A stretch of 64,000 nt of DNA, taken from contig CAYOGE010000005.1 in assembly GCA_964403525.1 (NCBI GenBank), positions 1-64,000 on the forward strand. The letters run 5' to 3'. Position 1 is the first letter of the stretch; the number at the start of each line of letters is the position of its first letter. Under the pieces are notes generated by a model, which saw only the letters and a list, made by a program, of their open reading frames with translations, was not told where the DNA came from and searched no databases. A program made the translations under genes and the position numbers. Source of the DNA: JAJTGZ01 sp964403525 (GTDB lineage Bacteria > Planctomycetota > Phycisphaerae > Phycisphaerales > UBA1924). Of the stretch, positions 57,120 through 64,000 are shown in pieces.

Positions 57120-60100
57120 ATGGCAAAGCAAGACATCCCAATCCTCGGCCCGATCATCAACCGCATCGTCGGTTCACGCAACGACCGGTTCGTCCGTCGC
57201 TACAACGAAAAAGTCAATCTGATCAACAAGCTGGAGCCGCGGTTCCGCGCGATGAGCGACCAGGATTTGAAGGACCAGCTCGCGGTCTTCCGGGCTCGCT
57301 TCGACAAGGGCGAGAGCGAAGACAAGCTGATCCCCGACGTCTTCGCCGCCGCGCGTGAAGCGATGGACCGCTCGGTGGGCATCCGCCAGGTGTTCAACCC
57401 GGCGCGAAAGTTCGACGCAACCGTGCTCCCCGCCGACATGCAGCGTCTGTACGCCGAACTGCGGGCGCAGATGGATGCCCTTCCCCCGGCGCCGCCGACC
57501 GGCCAGTTTCAAGGCTGCCCCGGCCCTCAGCCGGGCTACATGCAGGTCGACATCCCCCCCGCGTTCTACGAGGCGGTCCGCGAGATCTACCCCGAGAGCC
57601 GCCCCCCGTACCGGGCGCGTCCGTTCGACGTGCAGTTAATCGGGGCAATGGTGCTGGCACAGGGCAAGATCGCCGAGATGAAGACCGGCGAGGGCAAGAC
57701 GATCGTCGCGCCCTTGGCGGCGTACCTCGCCTGCGTCGAGCGCAACAAGGTGCACGTGGTGACCGTCAACGACTACCTGGTGCAGCGTGACCGCGACTGG
57801 ACGTTCCCGTTCTTCCACGCCCTCGGCCTGACGATCGGCGCAATCCACCCGATGCACATGCAGCCGGAGGACGTCAAGCGCCAGATGTACGGCTGCGACG
57901 TCGTCTACGGGACGACCGCCGAGTTCGGCTTCGACTACCTCCGTGACAACATGAAGCAAGTGGCCGCACAGCAGGTGCAGCGCCGCCGCGACTTTGCGAT
58001 CGTCGACGAGGTTGACAGCACCCTCATCGACGAGGCCCGCACGCCGCTGATCATCAGCGGCCCCGCGCACAGCGTGCGCCCCCGCTACGAGCTCGCCGAC
58101 CAGCTCGCCCGCCACCTGGCGGCGAAACAGGTCCCATGGCAGGAGGCCGAGGACGCGGCGGAGAAGGTCAAGCTGCGGATCAAGGGGCTCGAGGGCGACA
58201 TCCGCACCACCGCGGACAAGTCGGCGGTTCCGGGAATGCAGGCGGAACTACGCAAGCTCCAGGGTGAGCTTCCCGCGCTGGAGGCTGCGAAGAAGAAGCA
58301 CGTGCAGTACTTCGAGGTGCACCTTGACCGCAAGGCCTGCCACCTCACACACGACGGCGTGACCGAGGCCCAGCGCGTCGCGGGTGTCGGGTCGTTCTAC
58401 GTGGGCGAGAACATGGACATGCCCCACCTGCTTGAGCAGGCGCTGCGGGCCCACGTGGTCTACCAGCGAGACCGCGACTACATCGTCATGGACCAGGAGA
58501 GCAACGAGACCGGTCAGGTCGAGCCGCACGTGGTCATCGTTGACGTCAACACCGGGCGACCGATGGTCGGCCGCCAGTGGTCCGACGGCCTGCACCAGGC
58601 GTGCGAAGCGAAGGAGGGCGTGCCGATCAAGCGCGAGACGCAGACGGTGGCGACCATCACCATCCAGAACTTCTTCAAAATGTACAAGCGCCTCTCGGGC
58701 ATGACCGGCACCGCCGACACCGAGGCGCAGGAATTCAACGACATCTACAAGCTCGACGTGGTCGCCATCCCCACCAACAAGCCGGTCGTGCGCAAGGACA
58801 ACGACGACACCGTCTACCTCCGACAGAAGGACAAGTGGCAGTCGATCGTCGACGAGATCAAGAACCTCCACGACCTCGGCCGGCCTGTGCTGGTGGGCAC
58901 CACGAGCGTCGAGCGCAGCGAGATGCTCTCGAAGATGCTCGGCGAGCGCCACGGCGTCAAGCACGAGGTGCTCAACGCCAAGCAGCACGACCGGGAGGCA
59001 CACATCGTCGAGAACGCCGGTCAGCTCGGCGCCGTAATGATCGCGACCAACATGGCCGGTCGCGGCACCGACATCAAGCTCGGACGCGTCGACCGCCAGG
59101 CGTTGCTTGACCACTGGCTCCGCCGCGGCATCGCCCCGCGAGAGGCCTCGATCGAAATGACCGACGAGCAGCTCCGCGAGGCGGTCTACCGCAAGGTCGC
59201 CCCGACCGAACTCGGCGAAGCAAAGCGCGAGGTTGAGGGCATCCCCTTCGCCGATCTGGAGATGAAGCTCCTGCGCCACTGGGCGGAGAAGTACACGCAA
59301 CTGTCCGACGGGCAGATCCGCAAGGGCAGCGCCGAGACGCTCCGCAAAGCCCTCGACGAGAGCGGCAAGACGATCCTGCACCGCATCCGCTGGTTCACGA
59401 GCGTTGAGGACATCGGCGGCCTGCACGTGATCGGCACCGAGCGTCACGAGAGCCGACGCATCGACAACCAGCTCCGCGGCCGGTCCGGACGCCAGGGTGA
59501 CAAGGGCTCCAGCCGCTTCTACGTCAGCCTCGAGGACGATCTGATGAAGTACTTCGGAGGCGAGACCACCCAGCGCGTCCTCGCCAGCATGGGCATGAAG
59601 GAGGGGATGCCGATCGAGAGCGGCTTCCTCAGCAAACGCCTCGAGGCCGCGCAACGCAAGGTCGAAGAACGCAACTTCCAGCACCGCAAGCAGATCCTCG
59701 ACTACGACGAGGTGATGGAGTACCAGCGCCGCCGGTTCTACGCGCTTCGCCAGCGTGTGATCGAGGGGCGCGACCTCCGCGGCCTGATCTTCGAGTTCAT
59801 CGAGGCGGCAACCCGTGAGGCCGTTGACGGGTCGTTCCTGCACCCCAGCTACGCCAGCCACTGCGTCAGCGAGCTGGTGCGGCAGAAGCTCGACATCGTG
59901 ATCCCCGCCGGGCGCCTCCGCAAGATGGAGCCCGAGGACATGATCGAACGCATCCGCAACGATGCGCTGGCCGACACCAAGAACCTGATCTCGGTCACCC
60001 TCGGCGAGTACATGCCGATGGTGGACTTCGACCCGACCGACCCCGCCGCCGGCGGGAGCGGCGCAGAAGGAGCGGAGGCCTCGCGCGCTGTGGACTTTGA

Positions 60101-61115
60101 TGCGTCGGGCCTGATGCGCTGGGCCGCCGACAAGTTCGGCGTCGAGCTTGCGCCCGACGAGCTCCGCACCAACGACAGCGCAACCCGCGCGATGGTCGAG
60201 GAGCGTCTGCTCAAGGCCGCCGAAGAGAAGATCGACACCACCGACCTGTCGGGGATCATGCCGATCCTGGAGAAGGACTACGGCTTCAACGAGCTCGCCC
60301 AGTGGGTCGCCGGAAAGTTCGACGTTCAGATCCCCGTCGACGAGCTGAAGAAAGTCGACGCCAACGGCGGGCACGAAGCCGTGATCAGGCTCATCGTCGA
60401 CAAGGCCAACGCCGCATATGTCGAGCGCGAGGTCGAGATGCCGGTGCAGATCCGGATGATGATGACGATGCAGCAGGCCCGCCAGAGCCCGCTTGGGGCG
60501 CTCACCGAACTCGTCGGCTGGGCGAACGCGCGATTCAAGCTCGACTGGAAGCCCGAGTCGCTCATGACCATCGGCGGACCCCAGCAGGTCGCCGCAAAGC
60601 TGATGGCCGAGAACCGCAAGTGGGTCGAGTCGGGCGAGCTCGAGAAGGTCGTCAAGGAGGCGCAGGCCCTCAAGACCGACGCCGAGATCGAGGCCTTCCT
60701 GCGCGAGCGATTCGGCACGGAAATGCCCGACACCATGAGGTACCTCACCGGCGAAGAACGAGCCGACGCGGTGCGCTCCAAGGTCGAAGAGGCCCTGCGC
60801 AGTGAACTGATCCAGTTCGAGCGGATGATCCTCCTGCGGATCCTCGACGAGATCTGGCGTGAGCACCTCTTTGCGATGGACCAGCTGCGCGACACGATCA
60901 ACTACCGTGCCTACAGCCAGCAGGACCCACGCATCGAGTACAAGCGCGAGGGTTCACGCATGTTCACCGAGATGATGGAGAACCTGCGCGAGCGCGTGAC
61001 CGACCTCATCCTGAAGATGGAAATCAGCGGCGGCCCGCCCCCCGCCGGCCCTGGCCAAAGGAGCGGCGGCCCGGCTTTCGGGTCAAACATCACCGGGCCC
61101 GGACTCGGCGTGTAG
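57120..61115 (+). CDS. secA: Preprotein translocase ATPase SecA, enlarged
   Basis: A 1331-residue SecA, about 430 longer than E. coli SecA (901). Walker A is MKTGEGKT (187-194), Walker B DEVD (296-299), and GLHVIGTERHESRRIDNQL with GRSGRQGD near 768-795. Extra material lies after the PPXD start (about 335-410, a Lys/Glu coiled-coil-like stretch), before the second ATPase half, and chiefly at about 998-1175. There, three related helical units begin LMRWAADKFGVELAPDEL, LAQWVAGKFDVQIPVDEL and LVGWANARFKLDWKPESL. The C-terminal zinc-binding CxC motif is absent; the protein ends in Gly/Pro. It drives protein export through SecYEG. Confidence 0.95.
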   Translation: MAKQDIPILGPIINRIVGSRNDRFVRRYNEKVNLINKLEPRFRAMSDQDLKDQLAVFRARFDKGESEDKLIPDVFAAAREAMDRSVGIRQVFNPARKFDATVLPADMQRLYAELRAQMDALPPAPPTGQFQGCPGPQPGYMQVDIPPAFYEAVREIYPESRPPYRARPFDVQLIGAMVLAQGKIAEMKTGEGKTIVAPLAAYLACVERNKVHVVTVNDYLVQRDRDWTFPFFHALGLTIGAIHPMHMQPEDVKRQMYGCDVVYGTTAEFGFDYLRDNMKQVAAQQVQRRRDFAIVDEVDSTLIDEARTPLIISGPAHSVRPRYELADQLARHLAAKQVPWQEAEDAAEKVKLRIKGLEGDIRTTADKSAVPGMQAELRKLQGELPALEAAKKKHVQYFEVHLDRKACHLTHDGVTEAQRVAGVGSFYVGENMDMPHLLEQALRAHVVYQRDRDYIVMDQESNETGQVEPHVVIVDVNTGRPMVGRQWSDGLHQACEAKEGVPIKRETQTVATITIQNFFKMYKRLSGMTGTADTEAQEFNDIYKLDVVAIPTNKPVVRKDNDDTVYLRQKDKWQSIVDEIKNLHDLGRPVLVGTTSVERSEMLSKMLGERHGVKHEVLNAKQHDREAHIVENAGQLGAVMIATNMAGRGTDIKLGRVDRQALLDHWLRRGIAPREASIEMTDEQLREAVYRKVAPTELGEAKREVEGIPFADLEMKLLRHWAEKYTQLSDGQIRKGSAETLRKALDESGKTILHRIRWFTSVEDIGGLHVIGTERHESRRIDNQLRGRSGRQGDKGSSRFYVSLEDDLMKYFGGETTQRVLASMGMKEGMPIESGFLSKRLEAAQRKVEERNFQHRKQILDYDEVMEYQRRRFYALRQRVIEGRDLRGLIFEFIEAATREAVDGSFLHPSYASHCVSELVRQKLDIVIPAGRLRKMEPEDMIERIRNDALADTKNLISVTLGEYMPMVDFDPTDPAAGGSGAEGAEASRAVDFDASGLMRWAADKFGVELAPDELRTNDSATRAMVEERLLKAAEEKIDTTDLSGIMPILEKDYGFNELAQWVAGKFDVQIPVDELKKVDANGGHEAVIRLIVDKANAAYVEREVEMPVQIRMMMTMQQARQSPLGALTELVGWANARFKLDWKPESLMTIGGPQQVAAKLMAENRKWVESGELEKVVKEAQALKTDAEIEAFLRERFGTEMPDTMRYLTGEERADAVRSKVEEALRSELIQFERMILLRILDEIWREHLFAMDQLRDTINYRAYSQQDPRIEYKREGSRMFTEMMENLRERVTDLILKMEISGGPPPAGPGQRSGGPAFGSNITGPGLGV

Positions 61116-61182
61116 CTCACAGCCTCGGTCCGGGCGGTCCAAACGGCCGCGGGGCGGCCCGCACGACCCCCAAACCCTTTCC

Positions 61183-61210
61183 AACCGGCGGCAACCCCAT
61201 GCCGCCGGTT
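61183..61210 (+). terminator. Probable terminator of secA
   Basis: An 11-bp stem AACCGGCGGCA/TGCCGCCGGTT with a 6-base loop lies 68 bases after the secA stop. It is followed by GTCGT, so the T run is weak. Confidence 0.55.
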
Positions 61211-61319
61211 GTCGTATGGACTGGCAGCCCTTCCTCGTGGCGCACGGGTCAGGTTCCATGCACGCGTCGCCGGGCCGACGGTTCGAGTACCCTAGTTCTC
61301 GCCGACAGGAGTCCGACCC

Positions 61320-62126
61320 ATGAGCCCATCGCCCACCAATCCGTCCCAGCCCGGCATGCCAGCCCGCCGCGCGTTCACCCTGCTGGAACTGCTGGTGGTC
61401 TTCACGATCATCGCGATCCTCATCGCGGTCGTGCTGATGGTGGGGCAGAAGATCCTTGCCGGCAGCAAGGTGCGTGCGACGCAGAACGTCGTGCAGACGC
61501 TCGACCAGGCGATGGAGGCGTTCATACAAGCCAAGGGGGGGACCGCCGGACGCTTCCCTGACCGCTTCGTCGACGCCTCGGCAAACGAGTTCCCGCTGGC
61601 AGACGCGGCCACCGGCGTTGGCAATCCCCCGTTCCCCAGCGGGGAGCTTGCGGTTGAGCTGCTCAAGAGCGAGCCCGCATCCGCCGCGATCATCCAGCGC
61701 ATCCCCGCGGAGTTTGTCGAGCTCGTCCCCGCCAGCGCGGTAATCAACGGCCAGACCCCGACAAAGAGCACAACCAGCGGTACGGCCCCCCTCACCTACA
61801 CGCGCATCAAGGACGCGTGGGGCCGACCAATCCGCTTCGTGCACCCGTCCTATCAGGGCATCTACGGCATCGGCGGAAACCCGGCACGCACGATCTCGCT
61901 GCGCCAAGGTGGCAGTCTGATGACCTTCTCAATCACGCGTGATTGGCAGGCGGTGAGCACCGGGGGCGATCCGACGTTCCAGGGTACCGGAGACGGTGGC
62001 CTGTGCGCTGGCGGCCGCCCCTACTTCTACTCGGCAGGCAGCGACGCCAACGCCGCGACGGTTGCCGACAACGTCTACTCGGTCCGGCCAATCTTCGACA
62101 CGTTGGTAAAAGCCAACGGCCAGTAG
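61320..62126 (+). CDS. Prepilin-type N-methylation protein
   Basis: A 268-residue prepilin. The leader MSPSPTNPSQPGMPARRA precedes FTLLELLVVFTIIAILIAVVLMV, with Ala before the cut and Glu at +5. The C-terminal domain is longer than in GspG (YTRIKDAWGRPIRFVHPSYQ, GGRPYFYSAGSDAN), as in planctomycete pseudopilins. AGGAG lies 8 bases before ATG 61320. It stands apart from the main pilin cluster, after secA. Confidence 0.85.
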   Translation: MSPSPTNPSQPGMPARRAFTLLELLVVFTIIAILIAVVLMVGQKILAGSKVRATQNVVQTLDQAMEAFIQAKGGTAGRFPDRFVDASANEFPLADAATGVGNPPFPSGELAVELLKSEPASAAIIQRIPAEFVELVPASAVINGQTPTKSTTSGTAPLTYTRIKDAWGRPIRFVHPSYQGIYGIGGNPARTISLRQGGSLMTFSITRDWQAVSTGGDPTFQGTGDGGLCAGGRPYFYSAGSDANAATVADNVYSVRPIFDTLVKANGQ

Positions 62127-62189
62127 CACACGAGAGCGGCTGCTCGCCGGGCCTCCTGAGGTCCCAAAACCGCTAAACACGCAAAGGCG

Positions 62190-62219
62190 TTGCTCCAAGC
62201 CGGTGGCTCGCCCTATAGT
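62190..62219 (+). promoter_or_regulatory. Predicted promoter of tRNA-Pro(CGG)
   Basis: TTGCTC (62190-62195) and TATAGT (62214-62219) are separated by 18 bases. The transcript would have a leader of about 70 bases that contains a 7-bp hairpin (62224-62242, ACGTCCT/AGGACGT). Confidence 0.65.
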
Positions 62220-62298
62220 CGGCACGTCCTGAGGAAGGACGTCTGGCCGTTCTACCCGAGACTGAGCCGACAACAGCTGGATATCCAGAGCAGAATGA

Positions 62299-62372
62299 CG
62301 GGGCGTAGCGCAGCTTGGTAGCGCGTCTGGTTCGGGACCAGAAGGTCGGAGGTTCAAATCCTCTCGCCCCGA
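62299..62372 (+). tRNA. tRNA-Pro (CGG)
   Basis: A 74-base tRNA with acceptor CGGGGCG/CGCCCCG, anticodon arm in TCTGGTTCGGGACCAGA giving anticodon CGG, T arm with GGTTCAAATCC and discriminator A. CCA is not encoded. Confidence 0.95.
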
Positions 62373-62384
62373 TTCAGCAGACCA

Positions 62385-62412
62385 GATGGCCCCGGCAAGT
62401 GCCGGGGTCATC
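62385..62412 (+). terminator. Trailer hairpin of tRNA-Pro(CGG)
   Basis: A 12-bp stem GATGGCCCCGGC/GCCGGGGTCATC with loop AAGT is followed by GGCGTTT. It begins 12 bases after the tRNA and matches the trailer of tRNA-Pro(GGG). Confidence 0.7.
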
Positions 62413-62944
62413 GGCGTTTACGGCGGAGTTCAAGCCGAATCCTGTCAACCTGCGTCGGTGCCGTTCAGTTGAACTGCTCTTGTGGTTGGAGCTTTACCAA
62501 CCGCAGGTCCGTCTACGGCGGGCGGGCGTTTCATCCTGCAGAGTGTACTGGCGGTCCGCTAGTTGCGGGTTCGCGCCCCGTCCGTCTCGTTTGAAGTAGC
62601 CTGCTTCGAGAGCGGTTTTCTTCGCTTTTGACGCATCGGACGTTCGAATGCCGGACTGTGCGCCTCTTCTGGCTTGAGGCCTGCCCGTGAAACTGGTACC
62701 GGCCCGTCGTCATGGAACGACGAGCAGGCATAGCGGTCGGCGTGAGTTGGTTCCCAGCCGAAGCCCAGCATCGCAAGTACGTCGGTTACCAGCGCGGGCG
62801 GACTGGCAAGGCGCGAGCCAATTGCCGGCACCTCAGTGGGAACCAGCGATTGGCCGTCAGACGAGCCGTGAACCTCGTTGCAGAATGGAACCGCCCTCAG
62901 GCCGCCGGGCCGACCCTGTGACTGGAAAACACGGCATCTGCAAA

Positions 62945-62950
62945 TACACT
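62945..62950 (+). promoter_or_regulatory. Predicted -10 of leaderless DUF1254 gene
   Basis: TACACT lies 7 bases before ATG 62958. There is no Shine-Dalgarno sequence. Confidence 0.5.
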
Positions 62951-62957
62951 ACTAGCC

Positions 62958-64000
62958 ATGAACTGGACTCTAACACGGTTGGTTTTCGGCGCGGTCCTGA
63001 GCGTCATCTGGGCGTCGGCAAGCTCCGCCCAAACGCCCCCGCCGGACAAACAGACCGTCGCGGACGCCTACGCGTACCTGCTCGGGCGAGCACTCGTGGT
63101 CCGGCAGGAGCACACCGACCTCAAAGAGCCAGGCGTCACCTACAACGTCATCAAGTACAACGCGCTGGGGTCCGCCGAATTCGCCAACCCTAATCTTGAC
63201 GTGGCGTACCTCGAAGCCTGGATCGCGGTAGACGACAAGACCCCCGTGCTACTCGAAGTACCCAAGGTCAACGGGCGCTACTACACCGCGCAGATCCTGG
63301 ACGAGTGGGGGGAGGTCATCACCAACATCAATGAGCGCACGTTTCCCTTCCATCCCAACGGCACGTTCGCGTTCGTCGCGCCCGGATCCAAGGCCGTTGT
63401 CCCGCAAGGGGCAGAGCGCATCGAGTTGAACTCGCGCAAGGCCAAGATGCTCGGCCGCGTGGAGATCAAGGACGACAAGGAGGGCGCGGTAGGTCTCCAG
63501 AAGCAGTTCAAGATCACGCCGATGGGCAGGCCCGAAATCGAGCCGGCCGTGGCGATCGCTGAGATTGACAACAAGGAGTTGGTGGGCGTCGAGCTCTTCG
63601 ATAGCGCCGGCGCGCTACTCGCCAGCGCTCACGACGTGTCGCCAGCAGGACCCGAGATGCAAGCCAAGGTTCGCGAGGTTGCGAAGATGGCCGAGGACCC
63701 CCAGCAGCGGCAGGTCCTAGACCGAATGATCCGGACCGAGGTGATCCCGCAGTTCCGGGTTGACGCGGTGACTAAGACGGGCGTGTACAAGAACAACTGG
63801 CTCGCCACCATTGGTACCGGCAACTATGGGGCCGACTACAGGCGGCGGGCCGCCGCCAATCTGGTCGGCATCTGGGCCAACGCCAACGACGAGGTCATCT
63901 ACTTCGTGGCCACCGAGGACGCCGACGGCAAGCCTCTCAATGGCTCAAACGAGTACATCATCGACTTCTCCAAGGCGGGCCGGCCGGAGCAGGCGGTCAA
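62958..64000 (+). CDS. DUF1254 domain exported protein, cut by window end
   Basis: The first 347 residues of a larger protein. A signal peptide (1-24, ASSAQ) leads into DUF1254: ADAYAYLLGRALVVRQEH, TYNVIKYNALGSAEFANPNL and DVAYLEAWIAVDDKTPVLLE, with ILDEWGEVITNINERTFPFH following. A DUF1214 domain normally follows and would lie beyond the window. These proteins are periplasmic and of unknown role. The reading frame is intact to the end. Confidence 0.9.
   Translation, partial: MNWTLTRLVFGAVLSVIWASASSAQTPPPDKQTVADAYAYLLGRALVVRQEHTDLKEPGVTYNVIKYNALGSAEFANPNLDVAYLEAWIAVDDKTPVLLEVPKVNGRYYTAQILDEWGEVITNINERTFPFHPNGTFAFVAPGSKAVVPQGAERIELNSRKAKMLGRVEIKDDKEGAVGLQKQFKITPMGRPEIEPAVAIAEIDNKELVGVELFDSAGALLASAHDVSPAGPEMQAKVREVAKMAEDPQQRQVLDRMIRTEVIPQFRVDAVTKTGVYKNNWLATIGTGNYGADYRRRAAANLVGIWANANDEVIYFVATEDADGKPLNGSNEYIIDFSKAGRPEQAV

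Larger units (their letters stand above)
62373..62957. other. Gene-poor region after tRNA-Pro(CGG)
   Basis: A 585-base stretch. It begins with the tRNA trailer hairpin. A tRNA-like T-arm fragment (GCGGGTTCGCGCCCCGT near 62,565) is present without the rest of a tRNA. The remaining open frames lack support, and the composition is less clearly coding. The DUF1254 promoter lies at its right end. Confidence 0.5.

Noticed and set aside
58248..60866. Open frame of 872 codons antisense to secA
   Set aside because: A codon-phase shadow of SecA, with no domain, signal or ribosome site.
62520..62590. tRNA-like sequence with T arm GCGGGTTCGCGCCCCGT
   Set aside because: The anticodon loop would be 5 bases and the acceptor stem has no 5' partner. 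It may be a degenerate tRNA remnant, but I cannot support a gene.
62687..63193. Open frame of 168 codons upstream of and overlapping DUF1254
   Set aside because: It overlaps the signal peptide and start of a clear DUF1254 protein in another frame, and no ribosome site is present.

Overview
The window is GC-rich chromosomal DNA with dense gene packing and no mobile element, phage, rRNA operon or CRISPR array. I infer a planctomycete of the class Phycisphaerae. The evidence is a secreted protein with two C-terminal NNDF-type repeats near 35,100, a PEP-CTERM-like anchored protein, a DUF1573 protein, prepilins cleaved after Ala, an oversized SecA with helical inserts, and tRNA genes without an encoded CCA. 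The lineage call is inference; no 16S gene is present. || Layout. 0-8.5 kb: an SH3-like secreted protein, an aminotransferase, a TolB-like beta-propeller protein, a solitary rpsR, a free methionine-R-sulfoxide reductase, an RluA-family pseudouridine synthase, tRNA-Cys, a MoxR ATPase and a CBM48 protein. 8.5-16 kb: a large secreted protein, an outer-membrane barrel protein, the cluster murQ-rlmE-BatA-like, and a TlpA-like thioredoxin. 16-23 kb: a PEP-CTERM protein, a DUF1573-rhodanese-MauE/DoxX operon, an ECF sigma gene with a membrane partner, pterin dehydratase, GluQ-like synthetase, DUF192 lipoprotein and an ABC ATPase. 23-32 kb: a STAS protein, gyrA, a large unknown protein, a possible 26-residue membrane peptide, ribosomal protein S1 and a repeat lipoprotein. 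32-40 kb: an orphan CoA-transferase B subunit, a LysR regulator, the repeat-bearing secreted protein, MscS, a ZntB-like transporter, DUF1801, a DinB-HxlR-YdeI cluster and tRNA-Pro(GGG). || 40-44 kb: a four-gene operon (Spy-like periplasmic protein, ECF sigma, short one-TM protein, membrane-anchored helical protein) that resembles CnrYXH metal-sensing systems, followed by pyrC and a methyltransferase. 44-51 kb: a type II secretion/pilus-like cluster of three prepilins, two small membrane proteins, a secretin and a TPR lipoprotein; no ATPase or inner-membrane platform gene is present. 51-64 kb: DksA-like, lspA and MBL hydrolase operon, an SDR, pgi, two small proteins, a 1331-residue SecA, a fourth prepilin, tRNA-Pro(CGG) and a DUF1254 protein cut by the window end. 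|| Two genome-wide habits stand out. Eighteen genes have a TANNNT-like -10 hexamer only 5-8 nt before the start codon and no Shine-Dalgarno sequence, which predicts leaderless mRNAs; other genes carry clear GGAG-type sites. Operon-internal genes repeatedly use 4-base ATGA or GTGA stop/start overlaps.
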